A stretch of 64,000 nucleotides of DNA from Chitinophagaceae bacterium (GTDB lineage Bacteria > Bacteroidota > Bacteroidia > Chitinophagales > Chitinophagaceae): positions 18,418-82,417 of the forward strand of contig CANCVE010000008.1 of NCBI GenBank assembly GCA_947381435.1, written 5' to 3'. The first letter of the stretch is position 1. Every line of letters starts with the position of its first letter. The position numbers were made by a program, and so were the translations under genes. Under the pieces are notes generated by a model. That model had not been told where the DNA came from. It did not search any database and saw only the letters and a list, made by a program, of their open reading frames with translations. Below, one piece after another: positions 1-7,782 of this stretch.

Positions 1-287
1 TGTATATAAAGAATATTGCGGAGGGAATAGTGCCTTTTGAAATGGAAACACTTACCCCCACACAAGCTTTGAATGAATACATCATGACGAGCCTTAGAAC
101 GAGCGAAGGCTTATCTTTTATCCATATAAAAGAAAATTGGGACGAACAGAAAGTCATGGATATAAGGAAGAATGCTGCTGCTTATGTACTGCAAGGCAAT
201 GCATTGATTATTGATGAACACCTACAACTAACCCAAAAGGGTAAATTATTGGCGGATGGCATTGCTGCCGATTTGTTTTTTGATTAA
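1..287 (+). CDS. hemW: HemW-like radical SAM protein, C-terminal fragment (5' end outside window)
   Basis: The frame is open from the first bases of the window (reading YIKNIAEGIVPFEMETLTP), so the gene begins upstream and only about the last 95 residues are present. The segment EMETLTPTQALNEYIMTSLRTSEGL matches, by recognition, the HemN C-terminal domain of HemW/HemN-type proteins; the radical SAM core is missing from view. HemW is related to oxygen-independent coproporphyrinogen III oxidase and in studied species acts as a heme chaperone rather than an oxidase. A GTG at position 30 could be mistaken for a start, but the frame continues upstream without a stop. The gene is followed by a long non-coding stretch, so it is probably the last gene of its unit. 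Confidence 0.8.
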   Translation, partial: YIKNIAEGIVPFEMETLTPTQALNEYIMTSLRTSEGLSFIHIKENWDEQKVMDIRKNAAAYVLQGNALIIDEHLQLTQKGKLLADGIAADLFFD

Positions 288-304
288 TGAAATATTGTTA
301 CTAC

Positions 305-446
305 TCAGGTGTATTTAACCACAAGGAACACTAAGCTTTTCAACAAGAACACAAGGATGGAAGGTTATTATTTTGTTGAATTACTAATGGGGGACTCTAA
401 ACCATTGTGTTCTTTGTTTTTTCCTAGAGTGGTAATTTTTATGAGT
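305..446. repeat. Imperfect inverted repeat of the ACCACAAGG family
   Basis: The left arm runs from about 319 (AACCACAAGGAACACTAAG, then CAAGAACACAAGG). The right arm (ATTGTGTTCTTTG, then AGAGTGGTAATTTTTA) is its approximate reverse complement, so the whole could fold as one long interrupted hairpin. A second copy with the same order of sub-motifs lies at 3190-3330. It has no coding content. Confidence 0.6.
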
Positions 447-617
447 AATTATGAGATATTTCATTTAATCGGGGGATGTTGATAGTTAATGTAGAATAAA
501 TATTCTCAATACATAATGATAATATCAACTCAGATACTACATTTTACATCCCTTTACAGCTTCATCTAAATCTAAAAGAACTCTTTATAAGCTACATTTA
601 TCGAAATACTTTATAAT

Positions 618-939
618 TGAGCCAAATGACGTCATACGTCACGACGTACCACTTAAATTGGCTCAAATGGCTCGTGTTGTCGTGAAGTACCACGTCATTT
701 GGCTCAAATGGCTCGTGTTGTCGCGACGTATGACATCATTTGGCCCAATTTACGCGTGTTGTCGTGACGTACGACGTCATTTGGCTCAATTTACTCGTGT
801 TGTCGTCTCGTACGACGTAAAAAGCGATTTTGAACCCATAACGTCGTGACGTATGACATCATTTGGCTCAATTTACGTAGTACGTCGTAACGTATGACAT
901 AATTTGACTCAAATTAAGTGCTACGTCAAAACGTATGAT
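618..939. repeat. Array of 41-bp tandem repeats (array A)
   Basis: TTGGCTCA-type anchors start at 658, 699, 740, 781, 863 and 904. All steps are exactly 41 bp, or 82 where one copy at 822 is decayed. Each unit carries a near-palindrome of the form TGACGTacgACGTCA plus CGTGTTGTCG. The first unit (618-650) is in the opposite orientation to the rest. A small frame runs through the array, but 41 is not a multiple of three, so successive units fall in different frames and coding is unlikely. The rest of the gap between hemW and the kinase (288-1082) shows nothing else I can name. Confidence 0.85.
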
Positions 940-1082
940 GATAATTGTATTCAAGGAAGGTTTCATTCAAAGCAGGCCTTTATCGGTTGCTACAATCACC
1001 TCCATTGTCCGCTTCAACAACTATTTTGCCCGTTCTATTCATGAAATGATTTTTAGAAGTTGGTGGAGGATATTTTTACAGT

Positions 1083-2186
1083 ATGAAAATGAAGATGCCT
1101 GGCTCTTGGAATTTATTTTTTATACCACTTACGATTTTTAGTATCTACATTAGTTTTTTACGTGATACTTCTATAGCTTCAAAATGGGAAACTTGGGTTT
1201 TAATAGTCGCATTCTTAATAATAAGCGTTTGTACTTTTTTGCTTAAACTAGAAAAGTATCAAAGTCTATTTGTATTAGTCATAATAACACTCAATAATTT
1301 ATTTAGTAACCTGAGTGAATTGTTAAAAAATAACATAGAATCATATTATTCGTGTTTAATGGGATCTCTGCTTTGGGCTGGTTTTTTTCTTGGCATGACA
1401 CCTGTAATAAGGATTCAAATACGAAAATGGATTGTTTTAAGTATTGTAATCATATCACTAGGCAGTTTATACTTATACCCAATTTATTTCCCCAATAAAT
1501 TAGATAAAGTCGGGGAATACCCCATCCTGTTGGCTATGACTATTATAAATATTATGGTATTTGTATTAGTCACATATCGTGAAAAAAAAGAGAAAGAAAA
1601 AGAATTGGAACAACTCAAACAAGCCCAAACGCAAGCCAAGCTTTCTTCGCTAAAGGACCAACTGAGTCCGCACTTTTTATTCAATACCCTCAATACCATC
1701 ACTAGTATTTCGCAGGAGCAAACGGTAAAAGATTTTGTGGATGAAGTAGCTAATATATACCGTTACGTATTGCAATTTAAAGAAGTGGATTCTGTAACGC
1801 TAAGGCAGGAAATGGAATTTATACAGTCGTACTTATATATCATTAAAAGCAGATTGGAGGGAGGAATTGACTTTGATATAAACATAGAAAATGAAAATCT
1901 TTTAGACTCTAAGATGCCGCCACTTACTTTGCAAATGTTGATAGAGAATGCGGTAAAGCACAATAGTACCTCTATCGATAAACCACTGAGCATTAAACTA
2001 TTTACCACCGAAGGCCCAATGCTGGTTGTTCAAAACATCTATCAACCCAAACTATCGGTATTGCCCGGCAATGAAACAGGACTAAAGAATATTGCAGAAC
2101 GATACCGACTGCTCTATAAAAAAGAGATTGTGGTGGAGAATAAGAATGGCTTTTTTACCGTAAAACTTCCAATTGTAATGGCATGA
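1083..2186 (+). CDS. LytS/YehU-type membrane sensor histidine kinase
   Basis: A protein of 367 residues. The first ~165 residues contain about five hydrophobic segments (roughly 10-26, 37-54, 60-75, 90-105 and 115-165), followed by a basic coiled-coil linker (166-190). The His_kinase domain (PF06580 type) carries the phospho-acceptor in SPHFLFNTLN (H197), an N-box IENAVKHN (288-294) and a short glycine box GLKNIAERY (333-341). This family autophosphorylates and signals to LytTR response regulators, and one follows 218 bp downstream on the same strand. No extracellular sensory domain is visible, so the stimulus is probably membrane-associated. The start is the ATG at 1083. A frame from 935 that overlaps the beginning is not a gene. 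Confidence 0.9.
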   Translation: MKMKMPGSWNLFFIPLTIFSIYISFLRDTSIASKWETWVLIVAFLIISVCTFLLKLEKYQSLFVLVIITLNNLFSNLSELLKNNIESYYSCLMGSLLWAGFFLGMTPVIRIQIRKWIVLSIVIISLGSLYLYPIYFPNKLDKVGEYPILLAMTIINIMVFVLVTYREKKEKEKELEQLKQAQTQAKLSSLKDQLSPHFLFNTLNTITSISQEQTVKDFVDEVANIYRYVLQFKEVDSVTLRQEMEFIQSYLYIIKSRLEGGIDFDINIENENLLDSKMPPLTLQMLIENAVKHNSTSIDKPLSIKLFTTEGPMLVVQNIYQPKLSVLPGNETGLKNIAERYRLLYKKEIVVENKNGFFTVKLPIVMA

Positions 2187-2225
2187 GAAAAGATTTAAAC
2201 TGTTCTTTTTTATATGATAATATAC

Positions 2226-2335
2226 GTTTGCTTCTCACTCTGTTTTTTCTGTGTCTTCTGTGGCAATCATTTTATACAATTATGTAGAATTTCTTTGCCA
2301 CTGAGGCACTGAGGTAACAGAGGAAGAGAGATAAT
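2226..2335. repeat. Imperfect inverted repeat between kinase and regulator
   Basis: CTCTGTTTTTTCTGTG...CTGTGGCAA (about 2238-2268) and TTTGCCACTGAGG...GTAACAGAGG (about 2292-2324) are imperfect reverse complements. The element sits between two genes that are expected to be co-regulated. It resembles the ACCACAAAGG-type repeats elsewhere in the window in its GTGGCAA/TTGCCAC tips. Confidence 0.5.
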
Positions 2336-2404
2336 GGATTTCCGCTGAGGTCTATTGTAAGAATAACTAAAGTTTGTTCCAATGAAACTTATAATTGTAC
2401 TAGC

Positions 2405-3169
2405 ATGAACATATTGATTATAGAAGACGAAACAAAAGCGGCACGAGAACTGGAAAAGTTGTTGCAAGAAGTAAATCCTGAAATCAACATTCTGGGAAAG
2501 ATAGATTCTGTAGTGAATGCTTGTAAATGGCTTGCCAACAATGAACATCCCGATGTTATTTTCTCGGATATTCAATTGGCGGATGGTTTGTTTTTCGACA
2601 TCTATCAGCAGATAGAAATTAAAAGTCCGGTGGTGTTCTGCACCGCTTTTGATATGTATATGATGGATGCTTTTGAAACCAATGCCATCAGCTATTTATT
2701 GAAACCCCTGAGTAAGGAAAAGGTGAAGAAGGCATTGGTGAAACTAGAAAGCCTGAAGCTGGCTTTTGCCCCCGAAAAGAGCCGCATGGAGATGAACAGG
2801 TTGATGCAACAACTGAAACAACCTTACAAAAAGGCTTTGCTGGTAAGCCAGGGCGACAAGATAATACCGATAAAAGTAAACGATATTGCCTGCTTTTATG
2901 TAGAGAAACTGATAGTGGTTATCACTACTTTTTCGAAGGAAGAATACCTACTTTCCGCCACACTTGATGAAGTGGAAAAGATGGTGGATCCTGCTTTCTT
3001 TTTTAGGGCAAACAGACAATTCATCATCCACAGAAACGCCATCACCAATGCCGAGCGTCACTTTGCACGTAAGCTGGTGGTTAAACTAAACTTCCCCACT
3101 AAAGAATCTATTACAATAAGCAAGGCAAGGGCGCAGGAATTTCTGGAATGGCTGCAAGGGGAGGGGTAG
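2405..3169 (+). CDS. LytTR-family response regulator
   Basis: A protein of 254 residues. The N-terminal receiver has the acidic pair E7-D8, the phospho-acceptor D55 in VIFSDIQLAD, T80 and K100 (LLKPLS), so it should be phosphorylatable. A linker leads to a LytTR DNA-binding domain (about 150-254) with the typical FFRANRQFIIHRNAI segment. It is the probable partner of the LytS-type kinase upstream. The targets cannot be read from the sequence. The 218-bp gap between the two genes holds an inverted repeat, so they may have separate transcripts or an internal processing site. Confidence 0.92.
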   Translation: MNILIIEDETKAARELEKLLQEVNPEINILGKIDSVVNACKWLANNEHPDVIFSDIQLADGLFFDIYQQIEIKSPVVFCTAFDMYMMDAFETNAISYLLKPLSKEKVKKALVKLESLKLAFAPEKSRMEMNRLMQQLKQPYKKALLVSQGDKIIPIKVNDIACFYVEKLIVVITTFSKEEYLLSATLDEVEKMVDPAFFFRANRQFIIHRNAITNAERHFARKLVVKLNFPTKESITISKARAQEFLEWLQGEG

Positions 3170-3184
3170 GAAGAGAATAAATAG

Positions 3185-3345
3185 AATGAGCCTAACCACA
3201 AAGCTCACAAGGGAAACACCAAGGACACAAAGGTTTAGAGTCTCTGTTAAAAACTCTAAGCTAAATAGAAACATCATTCTTCTCTGGTGTTCTTTGTAAA
3301 AACCTTAGTGCGCCTTGTGGTAAAAATACCCCTGAGTAATAACAA
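3185..3345. repeat. Second copy of the ACCACAAGG-type inverted repeat
   Basis: The left arm at about 3192 (ACCACAAAGCTCACAAGG, ACACCAAGGACACAAAGG) and the right arm at about 3280-3324 (TGGTGTTCTTTGT, CCTTAGTGCGCCTTGTGGT) are imperfect reverse complements. Their order and spacing match the copy at 305-446. It lies between the LytTR regulator and the next gene and could act as a transcript-end stabiliser. Confidence 0.6.
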
Positions 3346-3378
3346 CTTCATAAGTTATATTTGTAGAAAAAGCAGGAT

Positions 3379-3969
3379 ATGACAGAGATTGAATTGAGAG
3401 AAATAGAAGCTGGTTTTACAAATTCGAACATAAAAATTAAAGCCCTACAAGAAGAGACTGCTACATTACAAAAAGAAACAGCCGCTTTACACAAGAAAAA
3501 TGAACAGGAAAGTGCAAAGACAGAAGCGCTATTTAAACGTCTAGGTATTTATGTGGGCAATATTGGAGACAATAATGGGGCAACCGCCGAAGAGTATTTT
3601 TTTAATGCTTTGAGTGACAATCCAGTTTTTGGCGGCATCAAATATGATAAAGTAGGAAAGAATATTCACGCAATAAACAAAAGGTTGGAGGATGAATACG
3701 ATATTGTGTTGTATAATGGGGATAGCATTGCCATCATTGAATGTAAGTACAAAGCCCACGAGACTGACCTGAATAAATTGATTGATAAGAAGGTGGGTAA
3801 CTTTAGGCTATTATTTCCAGACTTTAAAGATTATACCATCTTTCTAGGACTTGCCAGCTTTGCTTTTTATCCAGAACTTGAAGCATTAGCAAAACAAAAA
3901 GGGGTTGCCATCCTAAAACAAAAAGGTGGATTTGCAGAAATAGATGCCAGTAATCTAAGAGCTTATTGA
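3379..3969 (+). CDS. Coiled-coil protein with a PD-(D/E)XK nuclease-like domain
   Basis: A protein of 196 residues. Residues 5-52 form a charged coiled coil with heptad-like repeats (EETATLQKETAALHKKNEQ). The C-terminal half has the core of a PD-(D/E)XK fold: an N-terminal acidic helix (EEYF, 71-74), D108 in DEYDIVLYNGD, then ECK at 121-123 followed by a hydrophobic strand. Such proteins include restriction-like nucleases and DUF3782-type proteins of unknown role. The catalytic triad appears intact. It stands alone, ends at a terminator and has no methyltransferase or defence partner next to it. The exact function is unknown to me. Confidence 0.75.
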   Translation: MTEIELREIEAGFTNSNIKIKALQEETATLQKETAALHKKNEQESAKTEALFKRLGIYVGNIGDNNGATAEEYFFNALSDNPVFGGIKYDKVGKNIHAINKRLEDEYDIVLYNGDSIAIIECKYKAHETDLNKLIDKKVGNFRLLFPDFKDYTIFLGLASFAFYPELEALAKQKGVAILKQKGGFAEIDASNLRAY

Positions 3970-3974
3970 ACAAT

Positions 3975-4012
3975 AAAAAAGCCGCTTCATACTGTTTGAA
4001 GCGGCTTTTTAT
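3975..4012. terminator. Bidirectional intrinsic terminator between convergent genes
   Basis: Perfect arms GCCGCTTCA and TGAAGCGGC (3981-4006) are flanked by A-runs on the left and T-runs on the right. They serve the nuclease-like gene on + and the FAH operon on -. Confidence 0.9.
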
Positions 4013-4033
4013 ATCTATTTAGAATTGTTATTC

Positions 4034-4891
4034 TTATGAACCATAAGCTTTTGCAGTTTGAGTAGAGCTACCCAAACCATCAATGCCCAATGCTACAACA
4101 TCGCCCGCTTTAAGATAAATAGGGTTTGGCTTCTGACCCAAACCTACTCCTGCAGGAGTACCTGTAGAAATGATATCGCCCGGAAGCAAAGTCATGAACT
4201 CACTGAGGTAAGAAATGATAAAAGGCACGTTGAAAATAAGGTTCTTGGTGTTACCATCCTGATAAGTTTTGCCATTTACAGTTAGCCATAAACGAAGGTT
4301 GTTGATGTCTTCAAACTCATCAAGTGTTGCTACCCATGGGCCAAAAGGCGCAAACGTATCGCAGCTTTTTCCTTTCACCCATTGACCGCCTCTTTCTAGT
4401 TGATAGGCTCTTTCGCTATAATCATTGTGCAAAGCCAATCCTGCTACATAATCCAAAGCTTCTGCTTCGGTAATGTAACTTGCTTTCTTGCCAATAACTA
4501 CTGCCAATTCTACTTCCCAGTCAGTTTTTTCACTTCCTTTAGGAATAACTAAATCATCATTAGGGCCTACCAAGGCAGTGGTAGATTTAAAGAATACCAC
4601 AGGTTCGGCAGGAGTGGCCATATTGCTTTCGGCAGCATGATCTGCATAGTTCAATCCAATACAAATTATCTTAGAAGGACGTGCAATGGCAGATGCCCAT
4701 CTTACTTCTTTATCAACTACAGGGCAAAAAGCTTTATTAGCTTCAAACCAAGTTTTGAGTTTATTCAGACCATCATTGCCAAAGAAATCTTCTGTGTAGT
4801 CTTGTCCAAAAGCACTTACATCATAGCGTATATCATCAACCACAACAGCGGGTTTCTCATTGCCTACATTGCCAAACCTAGTAATCTTCAT
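4034..4891 (-). CDS. Fumarylacetoacetate hydrolase family protein (likely diketo sugar-acid hydrolase)
   Basis: A protein of 285 residues, the normal length for the short FAH family. Visible motifs are GLNYADHAAES (79-89), the metal-binding DWEVELAVVIG (124-134, E126 and E128), D157 in HNDYSER and the conserved GDIISTGTPAGVG (238-250). FAH enzymes hydrolyse C-C bonds of beta-diketo acids using Mg2+. It is the last gene of an operon with an SDR dehydrogenase and a UxaA-type dehydratase. From that I infer it cleaves a 2,4-diketo-3-deoxy sugar acid, as the FAH enzyme of the non-phosphorylated L-fucose/L-rhamnose route does. The exact substrate is not determined by the sequence. Confidence 0.88.
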   Translation of the reverse strand: MKITRFGNVGNEKPAVVVDDIRYDVSAFGQDYTEDFFGNDGLNKLKTWFEANKAFCPVVDKEVRWASAIARPSKIICIGLNYADHAAESNMATPAEPVVFFKSTTALVGPNDDLVIPKGSEKTDWEVELAVVIGKKASYITEAEALDYVAGLALHNDYSERAYQLERGGQWVKGKSCDTFAPFGPWVATLDEFEDINNLRLWLTVNGKTYQDGNTKNLIFNVPFIISYLSEFMTLLPGDIISTGTPAGVGLGQKPNPIYLKAGDVVALGIDGLGSSTQTAKAYGS

Positions 4892-4986
4892 TTATGTTTC
4901 TTTTTAATTATGATTGAATGATTTGAATGAAAAGAATGATTAATTCAAACCATATTTCTAACGTAAAACGTAATACTTAATACTTC

Positions 4987-5748
4987 CTAGTTATTCAATG
5001 TTGTAAAACCACCATCAATCGGGTAGTCGCAACCTGTGATGAAGCTAGCCTCATTGCTACACAGATACAAGGCAAGTGTAGCAATCTCATGAGGTTCGGC
5101 CATACGACCAATAGGTTGAGATTTAGATAATTTCTCAAACATTTCCGCTTCTTTTCCAGCGTAGTTATTCTTCAAAAAACCATCTACAAAAGGCGTATGA
5201 ACCCTTGCTGGCGAAATAGAATTGCAACGGATACCTTCCTTTATATAGTCGCGGGCAACGCTCATGGTCATTGCCTTGATGGCGCCTTTGGTGGTACTAT
5301 AAACAAATCTATCCGCAATGCCTACATTAGAACCTATGGAAGCCATGTTTACAATAACCCCACCCTGAATGCGAAGCTTAGGAATAGCAGCAAAAATGCA
5401 GTTGTAAGCTCCCTTTACATTTACAGCCATAACTCTGTCAAAGTCGGCTTCAGGCGTTGTATCTGCCTTGCCAATGTGTGCAATACCAGCATTATTTATC
5501 AGAATATCCACCTTATCTATCTTGGCAATGGTATCTACTACTTGTTGTTGATTAGCCACATTACAACTGTGCGCAGTGGCAGAACCGCCTGCAGCAACAA
5601 TTTCTTCTACTGTAGACTTAGCATTTTCTTCACTCAATTCGATGATATGCACTGCTGCACCTTGCTGAGCAAATAATACCGACATAGCACGACCAATGCC
5701 GCTACCACCTCCTGTTATTACTGCTGTTTTATTATCTAATCTAAACAC
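4987..5748 (-). CDS. SDR family oxidoreductase (probable 2-keto-3-deoxy sugar-acid dehydrogenase)
   Basis: A classical short-chain dehydrogenase of 253 residues: cofactor motif TGGGSGIG (12-19), NNAG (85-88), catalytic S137, Y150 and K154, and PIDGGFTT near the C-terminus. An acidic residue at the end of the second strand (E37 in HIIELS) favours NAD over NADP. Its position between the dehydratase and the FAH hydrolase fits oxidation of a 2-keto-3-deoxy acid to the 2,4-diketo acid. The spacing to the FAH gene is about 95 bp. Promoter-like sequence in that gap is not obvious, so co-transcription is likely. Confidence 0.88.
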   Translation of the reverse strand: MFRLDNKTAVITGGGSGIGRAMSVLFAQQGAAVHIIELSEENAKSTVEEIVAAGGSATAHSCNVANQQQVVDTIAKIDKVDILINNAGIAHIGKADTTPEADFDRVMAVNVKGAYNCIFAAIPKLRIQGGVIVNMASIGSNVGIADRFVYSTTKGAIKAMTMSVARDYIKEGIRCNSISPARVHTPFVDGFLKNNYAGKEAEMFEKLSKSQPIGRMAEPHEIATLALYLCSNEASFITGCDYPIDGGFTTLNN

Positions 5749-5766
5749 TTTCTATTATTTTAAATG

Positions 5767-5844
5767 TTGTATTTTAAGTTTTAAATTATTAATCTGTACT
5801 CTAAATTTATTGTTTGAAATAGAACTCAAAACTTAAAATACAAA
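5767..5844. repeat. AT-rich intercistronic inverted repeat
   Basis: TTGTATTTTAAGTTTT (5767-5782) and its perfect complement AAAACTTAAAATACAA lie in the 111-bp gap between the UxaA-type gene and the SDR gene. They could fold in the mRNA and affect stability or differential expression within the operon. Confidence 0.65.
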
Positions 5845-5859
5845 ATTTAAAACAATTCT

Positions 5860-7506
5860 TTAAAGGCTCACCCCTCTCTTCCATGGAATAAAGTCGTCTT
5901 GGTTCAGTTGCACCGCTTTAGGAATTACTTCACCACTGGCAGCTTTAATGCAATACTCCAAAATTTCTTCTCCCATTTGAGGAATAGTCTTTTTGCCATC
6001 TATAATATCACCTGTATTAATATCTATAATATCGCTCATGCGGGTAGCTAGTATGGTGTTGGTAGCCACTTTTATTACTGGGCAAACTGGGTTTCCAGTT
6101 GGTGTTCCCAAGCCTGTAGTAAACAATATAAGTGTTGCACCGCTAGCAGCTTTTCCGGTGGTAGCTTCTACGTCATTACCTGGCGTACAAACTAGGTTTA
6201 GTCCGGGTTTAGTAGCAGGTTCTGTATAATCTAATACATCAACTACCGGGGCAGTACCGCCTTTCTTGCAAGCACCCGCACTCTTAATAGCATCAGTAAT
6301 TAGACCGTCTTTAATATTACCTGGTGATGGATTCATGTGAAAACCAGAGCCTACTGCATGAGCAGAGGCATCATAAGTACGCATCAAATGAATAAACTTC
6401 TCAGCTATTGGTTGATTGGTGCATCTATCAATAAGTTCTTGTTCTACACCGTTCAATTCTGGAAACTCTGCCAATAAAATCGTACCGCCCAGTCCTACTA
6501 CTAGGTCAGCACAATAACCAACTGCTGGGTTTGCAGAAATACCACTAAAGCCATCGCTACCACCACATTTTACACCAATGTTTAGCGCAGAAAGAGGTGC
6601 AGGTTTGCGTTCTAGCTTGTTAGCTTCTATCAAACCAATAAAAGTTTGCTTAATGGCATCATTCACTAAGTCTTCCTCACTCTTTGTCTTTTGTTGTTCG
6701 TATATGTAAACGGGTTTATCAAACTTTGGATTGTGTGCTTTTAAATCTTTTAAAAAGTCGTCTGTTTGAAGGTGTTGACAACCAAGGCTCAATACAGTGA
6801 TACCCGCCACATTTGGATGATCTGCATAAGCCACCAAAAGTTTACTTAACACTTCAGAATCTTGTCTTATTCCACCACAGCCACCTTGGTGATTTAGGAA
6901 TTTAATACCATCAATATTCTTAAAGTAGCCATGCTTTTTGTTGGCTTCTACTGGTTCAAAAGTTACATTGTTTAAGTCTTCACCTTTTTCGTAAGCTTCT
7001 ACCAGTTGGCGAGTATAACTTTTATATTTATCGGTAACGTCATAACCCAATTCAGTATACAAAGCTTCTTTTATTACATCCATATTTCTGTTTTCGCAGA
7101 AAACAGTTGGGATAAAAAGCCAATAGTTTGCTGTACCTACTTTACCATCATTGCGATGATAACCATTAAAAGTTCTGCCTGCAAACTTACTTACATCAGG
7201 CGCTGACCAAGTGTAGTGTCCATCACGATAAAAGTATGGTTCAGCAGCATGGCGTGTGTTGTCCACGTTCATTCTGTCGCCTCTTTTCACGTCGTACTGT
7301 ACTTTTCCTACCAGTACACCATACATTATTACGGGTTCACCAGCTGTCATATCGTTCATAAAGAACTTATGCTTTGCGTGAACATCTTCCTGTAAAATGT
7401 AAGTTTCGCCATTAAATTCTATGGCCTGACCCTTAGTCAAATCGGTCAATGCCACTAATACGTTATCCTTACTTTCAATCTGTAATACCAAATGTGGTTC
7501 GCTCAT
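5860..7506 (-). CDS. UxaA-family sugar-acid dehydratase (altronate/galactarate dehydratase type)
   Basis: A protein of 548 residues. The N-terminal ~95 residues form a SAF domain (VALTDLTKGQAIEF ... VGKVQYDVKRGDRM). The rest is the UxaA catalytic domain, with conserved Cys/Gly motifs HQGGCGGIRQDSE, GVKCGGSDGFSG and the C-terminal TGLGTPTGNPVCPVIK. UxaA enzymes are iron-dependent dehydratases acting on D-altronate, galactarate or related aldonates. Here the gene leads an operon with an SDR and an FAH hydrolase and diverges from an AraC regulator. That points to dehydration of an aldonate to its 2-keto-3-deoxy form as the first step. No kinase or aldolase of the Entner-Doudoroff type lies alongside, which argues against simple glucuronate catabolism. 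Confidence 0.85.
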   Translation of the reverse strand: MSEPHLVLQIESKDNVLVALTDLTKGQAIEFNGETYILQEDVHAKHKFFMNDMTAGEPVIMYGVLVGKVQYDVKRGDRMNVDNTRHAAEPYFYRDGHYTWSAPDVSKFAGRTFNGYHRNDGKVGTANYWLFIPTVFCENRNMDVIKEALYTELGYDVTDKYKSYTRQLVEAYEKGEDLNNVTFEPVEANKKHGYFKNIDGIKFLNHQGGCGGIRQDSEVLSKLLVAYADHPNVAGITVLSLGCQHLQTDDFLKDLKAHNPKFDKPVYIYEQQKTKSEEDLVNDAIKQTFIGLIEANKLERKPAPLSALNIGVKCGGSDGFSGISANPAVGYCADLVVGLGGTILLAEFPELNGVEQELIDRCTNQPIAEKFIHLMRTYDASAHAVGSGFHMNPSPGNIKDGLITDAIKSAGACKKGGTAPVVDVLDYTEPATKPGLNLVCTPGNDVEATTGKAASGATLILFTTGLGTPTGNPVCPVIKVATNTILATRMSDIIDINTGDIIDGKKTIPQMGEEILEYCIKAASGEVIPKAVQLNQDDFIPWKRGVSL

Positions 7507-7782
7507 ATCTTTAAAATTTGCGGTAAATGTAACCGCTTATTTCTAAAAAAAGAAAGCTCTCCGCAGAAGAGGAAAGCTTTGTTCAATAATCAAAACACAA
7601 CTATGAAAAATGAAACACTTTACTGTTTCTATCCAATAATGTTTACAATATTACTTTTATAATGTTGTCGCTCGCAAAACTACTTGACTAATTAATACTG
7701 ATTTTACCTTAGTTTAGCAACTTTAAATACTATTTTATCTTTTTATTGGTTATACTAACTCAATTATAGCATATATACTGCC

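Noticed and set aside
935..1141. A 68-residue frame overlapping the start of the LytS-type kinase
   Set aside because: It overlaps the first membrane helix of a convincing gene, begins inside array A, and has no family resemblance.
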